A DNA stretch of 64,000 nucleotides from Granulicella sp. S156. GTDB lineage: Bacteria > Acidobacteriota > Terriglobia > Terriglobales > Acidobacteriaceae. Numbering within the stretch: the stretch's first letter is position 1; every line of letters begins with the position of its first letter. The translations under genes were made by a program, and so were the position numbers. Below, piece by piece: positions 38,851 through 47,878 of this stretch. Location: positions 272,315 through 336,314 of the forward strand of contig NZ_LMUH01000005.1 in the NCBI RefSeq assembly GCF_009766105.1. Direction: 5' to 3'. The notes under the pieces were generated by a model that saw only the letters and a program-made list of their open reading frames with translations, had not been told where the DNA came from and did no database searches.

Positions 38851-40164
38851 TCAGTTTTCGCCGAGTACCTGTTGTGCCGCGCGCAGTCCGCTGCGAAGAG
38901 CTGCATGCACCGTGCCCCAATGTCCGGTCGTATCGGTATGTTCCCCCGCAAAGAAGAGCGTCTCGTCCTCCGGCTGCGTCATCGCCGCAGGAGCGTCCAT
39001 CGCACCGGCAGGAACGTAACTATAGGCGCCGCGCGCGAATGGGTCGCTTGACCAGTCGTGGCTGTGGGTTTCCAGGAGCGAGGCGCGTACCAGGCTTTCG
39101 TCTACCGAGAAGACCTGTGCGAGCGTGGCACAGGCTTCGCGCCCCAGTTCACCCGCGCTCCTGCCTTCGAGCGCTTTTGCGCGCGGGCCGCCGATCCAGC
39201 CGGTAAGGGTGGGTGCGGCCTCCGCTTCCGGGTGCATCGTCCACCAGACGGGAGGCAGGTGTTGTGCGGTGAAGAGAAAGCTCATCGCCCGCAGCGTCTC
39301 TGCAGGCAATGCGCGCAATTGCTCCCACCAGCGCTCGCGAAAGACCATCGTAAAGCGGACGGCATGACCCATCGCCAGGCGCCGCGCCTGCACGATCGCA
39401 GCAGGTTCGGGAGTGATCTTTAGCCCAGCCTTACTGTTGACGCGCTGCAGAACTCCGAGTGGCAACGTGATGATGCATCGCTTTGCCCGCAAAATCCCCT
39501 GATTCGTCTCGACCTCAACGTTGCTCGTGCTCCAGCGTACGGCGAGGACTTCAGCGTTAAGAAGCACATTGCCGCCGTGCTCTTTGACGCGCCCGGCAAG
39601 GTGCTCTGCGATCTGCGCATAGCCTCCGTGAACATGCCACGAGCGGTCGCCTTCGGTGGCCTCTTCGGCCTTCTGCTGCACACCCAGCGAGCGCACACCG
39701 ATCGTGTGCGCATCGGCGGCGTTGAAGCCTTCGACGTACCCCAGCAACGCCGGGCGGTCTTCCTCTGGAACATCGCTCGTTGCGAGCCAGTCGGCAAAGG
39801 AAACATCCTCACCCGTAAAGTCTTCGAGGTCTTCCAGCGGCGCAAACCTCTCCTCATCCTGCGGGTCGTCCTCGACGAGGCCTCCGTTCCCGTCCTCGCG
39901 CAACATAGTGCCTTCGCGTTCCGTAGTCTGGGCCTCGCACTCCGCGAGCAGAGCCCACAACTCCTGCGCCCGCCCGTGAACGAACTCCGCGCCGAGTTCC
40001 ACGACGTCTCCCCCTGCGGCCACGCGCGAGAGCAAGCGGCCACCCACGCGATCACGAGCCTCCACCACAGTGACCCGCACCCCGCGTTCACTCAGCGCAC
40101 GCGCCGCCGTCAACCCGGCTATGCCGGCCCCAAGAATCAGAACGTCGATGTTGTCGTCAGTCAT
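38851..40164 (-). CDS. Flavin-dependent amine oxidase
   Basis: The protein has 437 residues from the ATG at 40164. The FAD dinucleotide fold is at the N-terminus: VLILGAGIAGLTAARALSERG and VVEARDRVGGRL. The substrate domain follows, and the C-terminal FAD-contact motif is LFFAGEHTDTTGHWGTVHAALRSGLRAA. This is the monoamine/polyamine oxidase superfamily; the substrate is not evident. An alternative start at 40176 is possible. It lies 28 bp after the pectate lyase stop codon, so the two may be co-transcribed, though their functions do not obviously fit. Confidence 0.86.
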   Translation of the reverse strand: MTDDNIDVLILGAGIAGLTAARALSERGVRVTVVEARDRVGGRLLSRVAAGGDVVELGAEFVHGRAQELWALLAECEAQTTEREGTMLREDGNGGLVEDDPQDEERFAPLEDLEDFTGEDVSFADWLATSDVPEEDRPALLGYVEGFNAADAHTIGVRSLGVQQKAEEATEGDRSWHVHGGYAQIAEHLAGRVKEHGGNVLLNAEVLAVRWSTSNVEVETNQGILRAKRCIITLPLGVLQRVNSKAGLKITPEPAAIVQARRLAMGHAVRFTMVFRERWWEQLRALPAETLRAMSFLFTAQHLPPVWWTMHPEAEAAPTLTGWIGGPRAKALEGRSAGELGREACATLAQVFSVDESLVRASLLETHSHDWSSDPFARGAYSYVPAGAMDAPAAMTQPEDETLFFAGEHTDTTGHWGTVHAALRSGLRAAQQVLGEN

Positions 40165-40192
40165 TGCATCCCGCATGAACGATTGGATGCGC

Positions 40193-41548
40193 TCACTTCG
40201 CCGTGTGTGCAGACTTCCATGCGGCATAGGCCTTCAGCGTCTTCTCTGGTCCGCGACCGTACCACGCATAGCCATTGCGGCGTTCGACCGAGAGCTCCAT
40301 CACGTCGTCATGAATCGTCTTGTCGCGGTCCCCGAAGATCGGCTTACCGGTCGTCAGAGAATAGTAGCGAGCCCACAGCGGCCCCGCACCTGGCGAGCTC
40401 GTCAGCTTGCGCCCGCCCGCAGTGTCACGTCCTCCGCTCCACGTATAGCCCATGATCCTGTGGGCCTCGAACCACGCAGCAGCAGCATCCACGGAGCGCA
40501 CCACAGCAGGCGAAGGATGGTCGAGCGACATCAGATACTCCATCACGCTGGCCGATTCGCCCGAACTGAGCGCAGCTGGCTCGAAGTTGCGCGCCGCGAC
40601 GGGAGCCAGCGTCAGTGGATCATGCTGCTGTGCCCACACCGTGAGCACCGTGCCTTTGCCATCCTCTGCGGGTACGCGAATCTGCGTCGCCAGAATGCAC
40701 TCCAGCGCCTTCGCCGCCGCCGTCCTTGCTCGCATGCGCAACGTCGCAGGAACGAAGCTGTAGTCTTCTATCGGCTGCTGCGACTCCACTGCTCCCGCAA
40801 CGCGTTCGCCCTTCACCGCCAGCGTCAGTATCTTGGCCGACTCCGTCACAGCGTCGTCATTGAAGGTAATCGCGTCATGATAGCCTCCCTCCAACGGCCA
40901 CACCTGCGGCCATCCGCCGTTCGGAAACTGTGCATGCAGCAGATACTCGAGGCCGCGCAAAAAGCTGGCACGATACGCATCGCCTTCGTGCCCAGGTAGC
41001 GCCGCGGAGAGCTCCGCAAGAAAGTGCAGCTCCGTGTTGGTAGCGTCGTTGTCCAGCGTGCCGACGTAGTGCCAGCTCTCGTCCCCGGCTTCGTCGAAGT
41101 CCCCAGGCCCGCTGCTCACCGGCGCAAGATTCGCTGTGGCATAGCTCTGCCCACGCATTCGCGCCGGGCCACTCATGTCGAGGTTCTTCGACCACCCACC
41201 GGCAGCCGTCTGGAACGACAGAATCACATCGCCGATATGTCGCGCCTCGTCGCTCTTGTAGAACTCCGGCGTACTGTGCAGTGGAATTGACCGTGCAGAA
41301 AAATGCTGCTTAGGCAGCGGAAGAATCTCTTTCACCCCCATACGCTCGACAGACAGCACAGCTTTGTCGGTGCGCATCTGCTCTGCGGAGCGCCTCAGGT
41401 AGTCGAGCCACGGCCCCCGCTGTGCCACCGGCAACGCCATCACGCGTGCCTCGGTCAGCGATTCGGCGGGCTTGCTTACACCAATCACGGAAGCATGCAG
41501 GGGAAGCAGGACAAAGAGAGAAAAAGCAAAGGCGCGCACGGACAACAT
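40193..41548 (-). CDS. Exported pectate lyase, PL10 family
   Basis: The 451-residue protein has a signal peptide (MLSVRAFAFSLFVLLPLHAS) and PL10 signatures: SFQTAAGGWSKNLDM, GTLDNDATNTELHFLAEL and NGGWPQVWPLEGGYHDAITFNDDAVT, with acidic residues that bind calcium and pectate, and a basic region R...GRDTAGG near the end. It cleaves polygalacturonate by beta-elimination in the periplasm or outside the cell, fitting a soil bacterium that uses plant polymers. The amine oxidase gene follows immediately. Confidence 0.9.
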   Translation of the reverse strand: MLSVRAFAFSLFVLLPLHASVIGVSKPAESLTEARVMALPVAQRGPWLDYLRRSAEQMRTDKAVLSVERMGVKEILPLPKQHFSARSIPLHSTPEFYKSDEARHIGDVILSFQTAAGGWSKNLDMSGPARMRGQSYATANLAPVSSGPGDFDEAGDESWHYVGTLDNDATNTELHFLAELSAALPGHEGDAYRASFLRGLEYLLHAQFPNGGWPQVWPLEGGYHDAITFNDDAVTESAKILTLAVKGERVAGAVESQQPIEDYSFVPATLRMRARTAAAKALECILATQIRVPAEDGKGTVLTVWAQQHDPLTLAPVAARNFEPAALSSGESASVMEYLMSLDHPSPAVVRSVDAAAAWFEAHRIMGYTWSGGRDTAGGRKLTSSPGAGPLWARYYSLTTGKPIFGDRDKTIHDDVMELSVERRNGYAWYGRGPEKTLKAYAAWKSAHTAK

Positions 41549-41581
41549 CGTACACCTGTCTTACAGGATTAAGCCAAGGCA

Positions 41582-41665
41582 GCAAACAGGAAACGGGGAT
41601 ACTCCACACCCGTCCTAGCTGCAGGTCTTTTCTGTTTGCTGTTACCTGTTTGCTGTTTCCTGCTC
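41582..41665. repeat. GCAAACAGGAAAC / TGTTTGCTGTTACC repeat after rlpA
   Basis: GCAAACAGGAAAC (41582-41594) faces CTGTTTGCTGTTACC, CTGTTTGC and TGTTTCCTG to 41663, ending just before the rlpA stop codon (41666). Opposite-strand copies are potential hairpin arms. It is a member of the GAAACAG family and could terminate rlpA. Confidence 0.55.
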
Positions 41666-42451
41666 CTAATCAAGTCGCACAAGATAAGGCAGCGCTGCCG
41701 GATCCGGCGTACCGATCCAGTCGGCAATCTCTGCGGCCTGGGTCTTGCTATGTTGCGCGGGGTCGATCCGTACCCAGAAGCCGGTCGGCCCGGAGAACTC
41801 GATGACCTTCGCCGTGCTGTAACGTTGCAGCAGTCCAGCCTTCAACGCGAGCGCGTCGTCCTCGTTCTTGAATGCGCCCGTCTGTACACACCACTTGCCC
41901 TCTGGGTCGGAGCTCGTGTGGGCAAAGGCTTCAACCTTCACCTTCGCCACGCCCGCGCGGTAGATGCCCACTGCTTTCGCGGCGCCCATCGAAAGGTCCA
42001 GCACGCGGCCGGGGGCAAACGGTCCGCGGTCGGTGATCCGCACCAGCACCTGCTGACCGGTGGCGAGGTTGGTCACGCGCACCGTCGAGCCCATCGGCAG
42101 CGTGCGATGAGCGGCGGTCATCTCGTTCTGGTCGAAGATCGTGCCATCAGCCGCCGCATGATGGTGATAGACCGTGCCGTACCAGCTGGCGGTGCCCTCT
42201 TCGGTAAAAACGGGTTTGCCTCTGGTGTCGTCAAAGAAGCCCGGTGGCGCGTTGGCAGCCTCTTCGCCTAAATCAATGGGTGGCGTTGCGGTTGCAGTGT
42301 TCGCGGTCGAGTGATGTTCCCCTGCAGGAGGTGGAGGCGGTTGGTAGGCAACAGCCGTCCGATGATGACAGCCCGTCAGGGTGAGAGCGGAAAACCCTAT
42401 CGCTAATAATGCCGCAGTATGGCAACCAAGGCGTTTGCTGAGCCTGTTCAT
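41666..42451 (-). CDS. rlpA: RlpA family lipoprotein with SPOR domain
   Basis: The 261-residue protein has a lipoprotein signal (LTLTGC, Cys28). A Pro/Thr-rich linker follows, then a double-psi beta-barrel: GTASWYGTVYHHHAAADGTIFDQNEMTAAH, LPMGSTVRVTNLATGQQVLVRITDRGPF with the catalytic Asp (TDRG, about 141). A SPOR domain (about 185-260: CVQTGAFKNEDDALALKAGL) binds denuded peptidoglycan. RlpA is a lytic transglycosylase acting on glycan strands lacking stem peptides. It is coupled by ATGA to a small upstream gene. Confidence 0.92.
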   Translation of the reverse strand: MNRLSKRLGCHTAALLAIGFSALTLTGCHHRTAVAYQPPPPPAGEHHSTANTATATPPIDLGEEAANAPPGFFDDTRGKPVFTEEGTASWYGTVYHHHAAADGTIFDQNEMTAAHRTLPMGSTVRVTNLATGQQVLVRITDRGPFAPGRVLDLSMGAAKAVGIYRAGVAKVKVEAFAHTSSDPEGKWCVQTGAFKNEDDALALKAGLLQRYSTAKVIEFSGPTGFWVRIDPAQHSKTQAAEIADWIGTPDPAALPYLVRLD

Positions 42452-42702
42452 CGTGCCTCTCCATCGGATTTGCCGTCCGGGCTGGAGTGCTTCGCGTCGT
42501 CCATGTGTTCTGCGAGTTGTTGCAGCCGTGTAGCAGCAGCTCTCAGGGCCGTAGACCCATGCCGCCGCACCTCGGGAGCGACCTCGGTATCGATAAAGCT
42601 CACGACGCGTTGCAACTCATCCTGAAACTCATTGCGAAGCCGCGCGCCAGCCTCGCTCACACGCTCTTCCCAGGGACGCTTCGTTCCACTCTGCTGATCC
42701 AT
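42448..42702 (-). CDS. Small charged helical protein coupled to rlpA
   Basis: The 84-residue frame begins at the ATG at 42702 (MDQQSGTKRPWEER), with AGGGTG upstream. It is rich in charged and Gln residues and mostly helical (RVSEAGARLRNEFQDELQRVVSFIDTEVAPEVRRHG, ALRAAATRLQQLAEHM). Its TGA overlaps the rlpA ATG, a strong sign of a real gene. No domain is recognised; a coiled-coil partner of the cell wall machinery is an inference from position. Confidence 0.6.
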   Translation of the reverse strand: MDQQSGTKRPWEERVSEAGARLRNEFQDELQRVVSFIDTEVAPEVRRHGSTALRAAATRLQQLAEHMDDAKHSSPDGKSDGEAR

Positions 42703-42995
42703 TGGCGACACCCTTTCGAGAATTCGTTTGTGCTTCAGCCTGCAACGATCGTCAATCCGCGCAACTGCCAACGCTCTTCTTTCGATGATTCGTTCGTGAA
42801 GGCCGCTAGTCAATGGACATTGCAGCGTGCAGTGCCCAGCTGGTAACGGCCCTTGCCTCATGCGGGCTAACTTCTCTGAATACAACCGCAGGGACGCGGC
42901 AGGCGTCCTTTACAGAGGGGCCCCATTCCCGGCGGGGCAGAGTTCAGCGCCATAGCAGCGCAATCGGTTGCCGGAAGAATGGAATAGAAGGCTCG

Positions 42996-43871
42996 ATGAC
43001 TTTAAAAAATCTGCGTATGCAAGGCACCTCATTTTTTTTCCCCGTGATATTCGGGTTCACTCTGCTCTCGATCAGCGCACAGGGCCAGGAACAGCTAGGC
43101 CAGCTATCCACGCCTGACACGACCCAGGCCAATCCAATGTTGCTGGCTTCGACGGCTTCTGCGGAGGAGTTTTTCAAGCCCGCAGAGTCTTCCGCTGCTG
43201 TCTCAAGCAGCGCGGACGAGTTGCCCGACGCGCCCAGTGCGATAGCCTCTCGAGAATCGGCACTCGAAACAAGCCATGGTCCGGCAGCGCGCGCGCACAT
43301 TGCGCCAGCGCTGATGAAAAGAATTCCCGATGGGTGGACGGCGCAACCCATCACGTCGCACCAAAAATTTCTCCTCGGCCTGCGCGAGCTCGCCTCACCG
43401 ATAGGTATTGCCGGGATGGTGGGTGCCGCAGGCTTCTCACACATCACAAACGGACAGCCGAACTATGGCACGGACAGCGGAGCCTTTGAGCAGCGCCTGG
43501 GAGCGGTGCTTCTCCGTGATACGACGGAAGCGGTCTTCTCCGATGCCGTCTTCGCTCCGATCATGCATGAAGATCCGCGCTACTACGTGCAGGGCCCGCA
43601 GCACAATCTCTTCTATCGCGTAGCCTATGCGGTTTCGCGACCGATCATTACGCGTACGGATAGCGGAAACTCCACCGTAAATGGTTCCCTGTTGGTCGGC
43701 TATGCCGCGTCCAGTGTCTTGACCAATGCCTACTACCCGCAGAGCAATAGGAACTTCCATGACACCGCGGCGACTTTTGGAGGCTCTATCGGCGGTGCAG
43801 CGGTCGGTTTTTTCATCAGCGAATTTCGCGATGAGGTGCTGCAGGCCATTCATCTCGAAAAGAAACAGTAG
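42996..43871 (+). CDS. Exported protein with LPDAPS motif, function unknown
   Basis: The 291-residue protein (ATG at 42996 after AGAAGG) has a signal peptide (MTLKNLRMQGTSFFFPVIFGFTLLSISAQ), an alanine/serine-rich linker with ELPDAPSAIA, and a domain of about 170 residues: FLLGLRELASPIGIAGMVGAAG, LRDTTEAVFSDAVFAPIMHEDPRYYVQ and a C-terminal glycine-rich GSLLVGYAASSVLTNAYYP and FGGSIGGAAVGFFISEFRDEV. LPDAPS motifs occur in many exported Acidobacteriota proteins that I recall. The glycine-rich amphipathic segments suggest outer-membrane association, by inference. Divergent from rlpA. Confidence 0.68.
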   Translation: MTLKNLRMQGTSFFFPVIFGFTLLSISAQGQEQLGQLSTPDTTQANPMLLASTASAEEFFKPAESSAAVSSSADELPDAPSAIASRESALETSHGPAARAHIAPALMKRIPDGWTAQPITSHQKFLLGLRELASPIGIAGMVGAAGFSHITNGQPNYGTDSGAFEQRLGAVLLRDTTEAVFSDAVFAPIMHEDPRYYVQGPQHNLFYRVAYAVSRPIITRTDSGNSTVNGSLLVGYAASSVLTNAYYPQSNRNFHDTAATFGGSIGGAAVGFFISEFRDEVLQAIHLEKKQ

Positions 43872-44169
43872 AGCAGGAACCAGGAACCAGGAACCAGAGA
43901 ACAGAGAACAGAAAACAGAAAACAGAGAACGCCGCGAGCCGGCAACTCTTTGCAACTGCCTTTCTTTTTGTCATTCCGCAGGGAATCTGCTTTTGTTGCC
44001 GTTGCTGTTGCTTGTTTTTCGCCGTCATCCTGAGCCGTACCGGGGTGGTTTGGCGAAGGACCCCCGCATTGTCGCCACCACCGCCGTTGTCTTTGCCGTT
44101 GCTGTTGTTTCTGAGATAGGTCCGGGCTTTAGCCCGGACATTAAGGGCCACCACAGAATGGGCTTCAGA
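43872..44169. repeat. Mosaic of intergenic repeat modules after the LPDAPS gene
   Basis: In order: a GGAACCA/GAACAGA/GAAAACA short tandem tract (43872-43930), a TTTGTCATTCCGCAGGGAAT module (about 43968-43987), a GTTGCTGTTGC tract, a GCCGTCATCCTGAGCC...GAAGGACCCCC module (about 44022-44065), another GTTGCTGTTG tract (44097-44108), and a GGTCCGGGCTTTAGCCCGGA hairpin (44118-44137). No gene is seen. With the inverted-repeat element that follows it accounts for the 665-bp gap to bamA. Confidence 0.65.
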
Positions 44170-44333
44170 GGTTGCTGAAAAAGTCGATGACTTCACTGAA
44201 GACGATTTTTGCTGTGTACTTTGCGTATGTAAAACCCTCAAAGATTTCGCAAACGTCGTTTGTAGGGCCTTCTGGAGAGTCGTTATTTCGAAGCAATTTC
44301 TAACTGCTCACAAAGCTAGACTTTTTCAGCACC
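44170..44333. mobile_element. 164-bp element with inverted ends, MITE-like, no transposase
   Basis: The ends are GGTTGCTGAAAAAGTC (44170-44185) and GACTTTTTCAGCACC (44319-44333), inverted copies differing by one base insertion. Such TGCTGAAAAAGTC ends are typical of several insertion sequence families. The inside has no transposase and no meaningful ORF. It is inserted in a repeat-rich gap; the flanks (CTTCAGA on the left and CTCTTCAG on the right) could be remnants of a target duplication but are not exact. Confidence 0.72.
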
Positions 44334-44497
44334 CTCTTCAGCCCCTGGGACATGCTCTCCTGCCCGCAAACCGGAATGCCATCAAGCAAGAAGGCATACT
44401 CGAGCCGACGGAGGCCTGTTTCAGTTGATGCCGGAGACGCCTGACTCCACGCGAGTTCTTTGACGCAACGCAGCGAAGCCCGGTCTCTCGACCGGGC

Positions 44498-44536
44498 CTC
44501 GCTGTTTCCTGTTTTCCTACTTGTTGTTTCCTGCTC
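44498..44536. repeat. TGTTTCCTG repeat tract just after bamA
   Basis: CTGTTTCCTGTTTTCC, then TTGTTTCCTGCTCTTAG, ends at the bamA stop codon. GCCCGGTCTCTCGACCGGGC (44478-44497) just beyond it is a stem with a small loop and, read leftward, is the likely bamA terminator. Confidence 0.55.
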
Positions 44537-47530
44537 TTAGAACGTCGTCGCGACCGTAAAGCGGAACGTCTTACGCGGTTCGCGCAGCTCGTAGTTTGCA
44601 CCGTAGAGCTGTATTGCTTGCTGGTAGCTGTACTGGCCGGCACCCGTGGTGGGGAAGAAACCCTGGAACTCCGACGATGACACAGCCAACTGTGGCGGCA
44701 GGTTTCTGTAGAGACGTAGCGGGTTGTACGCGTAGTAGATGCGGAACGGTGCGTTTACGATCGGCAGAATGACCTGCAGCTCGGCGCCGCTCGACATACG
44801 CGGAACGAAGTTCGTATGAGGTACCGTGCCCAGGTCGAGCGGGAAAGTCACCTTCTGTCCGCCGAAGCATGCGCCGTTGGTGATTGTCGGGCAGCCATAG
44901 AGCGGCGTGTTGAGAATCGACTGGCCAAGGATGCTCTGGCGCAGCTGTGACTTTTCCGTGTCGAAGGTCATGCCGAAGTCTGTGAAGACCGCAAACGTTA
45001 CCTGGTTGACGATCGGGATACGGTACTCGAGGTTCGACGTGATAGCCGTGTCGCCGCCGATGGGGGCCAAGCGATAGATCGGCAGTGGAATTTGAACGTT
45101 GCCCAGCGTGGAGTTGGTCGGATCGCGCGGAACCAGTGTGCCGTCGGGATTTGTAAGGTTGAACAACACGCGCGTCGGAATGAAGCTGTACGGCGAGTTC
45201 GAACGGATATCGAAGCCGCGTACTTCGCTTTCACCACCGCCGTAGATACGATCGAAGGGCGGTGCAACCTGCCCGCCAAAGCCGGCGACGTTTTGGAGCT
45301 GGATGCGATAGCCCAGGACGTTGTGTCCTTCACGATCGACCTTCAGGCCTTTCATCGGGAAGTATTGGCGCCAGGTTGCCGTCGGAGCGTAGTACTTGGT
45401 GTTGCCACCTACACCCGCAACCTGGAAAACAATGTTGAAGTCCTTGCCGTGGTGCGGACCCACAGCGCGATCCAGCGTCGAGAAGCTGAAGCTCGGGGAC
45501 ACGATGGAGGTGATGATGCCGGAGAGCTGGCTCGACCCCGCAACACCCGAACGGAACGCCAGTGATTGGAAGACGTTGCGTGTGGTGTCGCTAAAGGTTG
45601 TGACGCCCGACCGCGACAGCGAGTACGAGATGCCGATCCTGGCTACGCCCGACCGCCGGAACAACTTGCGCAGCGGCGTGCCGGTCGAAATCGTCAAGCC
45701 GGTTGAGGACTGGTTGTAGTTGCTCGACAGCGACTGTTGCTGGGCGGCCTGATTCGAACCTGCCGTTGTCCCGGTAATCGAGTAGCTCTTGGCCGGGTTG
45801 TAGTCGTACTTGCTGGTGAACACCTGCACGCCCAGCGAAACGGGCTTGTTGCGCAGATACGGCTCGTTGAAGCCCGCGCTCAGGGTGCGCGAGAGATCGC
45901 CGATGTTGGCGGTCACGTTCAGGGTCTCGCCCAGGCCGAGGAAGTTGTTGGTCTGATAGTTGAGTCCGATGAAAGAACCCGAAAGACCGCTGATACCGCC
46001 GTTCAGTCCGATGGAGTTCTTGCCCTTTTCCTTCAGCTTCAGCAACAGGTCGACCGTGCCGGCATCACTGTTCTGCCGCGTCTCCACGGACTCTTCGGTC
46101 TTCAGCGTGTCGAAGTAGTTGAGCTGGTTCAAGCGCAGCAGCGAGAGATCGACGAGGCGGCTGTTATAGACCTGGCCTTCTTCGACGAGGATCTCGCGGC
46201 GGATGACTTTGTCGCGGGTGATGGTGTTGCCTGAAAATTCGATGCGCGAGATATAGAACTTCTTGCCCTCGTCGATGTCGATGTCGAAATAGACAAGCTT
46301 CTTGGCTTCGTCGAAGCGGGGCGTCGGAGTGCCGATCATGTTGATGAAGCCGCCCTCACCGTAAGCCTTACGCAGTGCATCAACGCCTTTGCCGAAGAGC
46401 GTTGCATTGAACCAGTCGCCGTCCTTCACCGCGAATTGTGCGCGCAAGGCCTTGACGTTGCTGTATTCCTTGTTGCCGCTAAACGTGATGCCGCCCAGGC
46501 GGTAGCGTTCGCCCTCTTCGACCGGGATCAGGATGTCGACGCGCTTGCCGGTTGAAGGGCGCAGCGTGAACGGGTTGATGCCGCCGGCGTTGCGAACATT
46601 GGTCTCCGGCTCGGCGGTCAGCGCTTTGATGTAGCCCCTGTTGCGATACTCCTGGCGCACCAGATCGGCATCTTCATCCAGCTTGCTGGCATCGAAGGTG
46701 CGTGGAAGAAGATCCTCTAAGAAGATCGAGTGGGGAATGCCAATCGGCTTGGAGAAGTGCATCGCGGCGCGCAGATCGCGCGAGGGAATCTTCGTGTTGC
46801 CCTGGAAGGCAATCTTGCCCACCTTTACGGTCGGGCCTTCCTTGATGTTGAATGTCAGCGCTACGGCAGCAGGAGGAATCGTCTTGACTTCTTCCTTGAT
46901 GGTCGCGAACTGGTGGCCATGCTCGCCGAGCATCTCCTGCAGTACGACCTCGGCGCGCTTGATGCGCGTCTCGTCGAACTGGCTCTCCACGGAGAGGCCG
47001 ACCTTTTCCTTCTTGAAACGATCGAGCACGTCGGAGACGGTGACCGCGTTCAAGCCCTTGTAGTTGATCTCACGGATGGTGGGCTTTTCGCGCACGTACA
47101 CGATGAGTTGGACGCAGGTCGCCTCATCGACGCGCTCAATGCGCACGTCGTCGAAGTAGCTGGTGTTCCAGAGCGAGTTGAAATCGCGCTCCACCACCGC
47201 CGGATCGAAAGCATCTCCGGGCCGCGAGAATAGTCGCGCAAGGATGGACTCCTTGGGGATGCGGCGATTGCCGATGACCTGTGTCTGGCACAGAATCTGC
47301 GGTCCCGCTGCAGCCGCAGTGAACTGCGGCTGGGCCTGCACCTGCGCTCGAAGCGCGGGTGTGAGAACTGGAGTCAATGCCATTGTCGTCAGCGCCAAAA
47401 ACGCGTTGACTGGAATGCGGATGCGCCTCGAGCGCGCGCGCACAGGCTGGGGCGTACTGTTCAGGGAGCTTGCGCTCACTCGCGTTCCGGTAAAGATAAC
47501 CACACCCTCACTGCTCTTTGAATCTCTCAA
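44537..47530 (-). CDS. bamA: Outer membrane protein assembly factor BamA
   Basis: The 997-residue protein has a signal region, five POTRA domains (about residues 75-495; e.g. REINYKGLNAVTVSDVL, VGKIAFQGNTKIPSRDL, LGGITFSGNKEYSNVKAL, ISRIEFSGNTITRDKVI) and a 16-stranded barrel with GINGGISGLSG-like SIGLNGGISGLSG and PYLRNKPVSLGV. The C-terminal residue is Phe (FTVATTF), the outer-membrane insertion signal. It folds other barrel proteins into the outer membrane. It is about 190 residues longer than E. coli BamA, with a Gln/Ser-rich insertion (AQQQSLSSNYNQSS). The frame starts with TTG at 47530, with no clear ribosome site, so the exact start is unsure. Confidence 0.92.
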   Translation of the reverse strand: MRDSKSSEGVVIFTGTRVSASSLNSTPQPVRARSRRIRIPVNAFLALTTMALTPVLTPALRAQVQAQPQFTAAAAGPQILCQTQVIGNRRIPKESILARLFSRPGDAFDPAVVERDFNSLWNTSYFDDVRIERVDEATCVQLIVYVREKPTIREINYKGLNAVTVSDVLDRFKKEKVGLSVESQFDETRIKRAEVVLQEMLGEHGHQFATIKEEVKTIPPAAVALTFNIKEGPTVKVGKIAFQGNTKIPSRDLRAAMHFSKPIGIPHSIFLEDLLPRTFDASKLDEDADLVRQEYRNRGYIKALTAEPETNVRNAGGINPFTLRPSTGKRVDILIPVEEGERYRLGGITFSGNKEYSNVKALRAQFAVKDGDWFNATLFGKGVDALRKAYGEGGFINMIGTPTPRFDEAKKLVYFDIDIDEGKKFYISRIEFSGNTITRDKVIRREILVEEGQVYNSRLVDLSLLRLNQLNYFDTLKTEESVETRQNSDAGTVDLLLKLKEKGKNSIGLNGGISGLSGSFIGLNYQTNNFLGLGETLNVTANIGDLSRTLSAGFNEPYLRNKPVSLGVQVFTSKYDYNPAKSYSITGTTAGSNQAAQQQSLSSNYNQSSTGLTISTGTPLRKLFRRSGVARIGISYSLSRSGVTTFSDTTRNVFQSLAFRSGVAGSSQLSGIITSIVSPSFSFSTLDRAVGPHHGKDFNIVFQVAGVGGNTKYYAPTATWRQYFPMKGLKVDREGHNVLGYRIQLQNVAGFGGQVAPPFDRIYGGGESEVRGFDIRSNSPYSFIPTRVLFNLTNPDGTLVPRDPTNSTLGNVQIPLPIYRLAPIGGDTAITSNLEYRIPIVNQVTFAVFTDFGMTFDTEKSQLRQSILGQSILNTPLYGCPTITNGACFGGQKVTFPLDLGTVPHTNFVPRMSSGAELQVILPIVNAPFRIYYAYNPLRLYRNLPPQLAVSSSEFQGFFPTTGAGQYSYQQAIQLYGANYELREPRKTFRFTVATTF

Positions 47531-47878
47531 AGCTTTTTGAATACCAAGCCCCGCGCGAACGTAGGGGAATCTTGATTATAGGGGATGCGCCGCAACTCGG
47601 GAGAAGCGAAGTTCGATGGGTGACTCTTCGGTGTATATAAATCCCGCCTGCTCCAGGAGAGACTTGCCGTTTCGCCCTATCCGAATCTCTCATCTCGACC
47701 GGCGATCCGTGTTTGCCCGTAGCTGCAATGGTGCTATGGGCAGCCGCAAAAGCCTGGACGCAAGGCGCGCAAAAGGAGCAAAGTTTCGCCACGGATGCCT
47801 TTGCGAAACTTGGCGTTTCTCCTTGGCGCGCTTTGCGTCCAGGCTTTTGCTTGTTCTTCGTCTGTGCTCGAAACCGCT
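47531..47878. other. 348-bp gap between exosortase and bamA, with a 105-bp palindrome
   Basis: The stretch must hold the bamA promoter and the exosortase terminator. Its main feature is an imperfect inverted repeat (47746-47850): GCAAAAGCCTGGACGCAAGG with following bases pairs with GCGCTTTGCGTCCAGGCTTT and preceding bases around the centre ACGGATGCCTTT. A CATCTCGACCGG motif at 47691-47702 resembles one end of the 59487-59636 element. No ORF of interest is seen. Confidence 0.6.
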
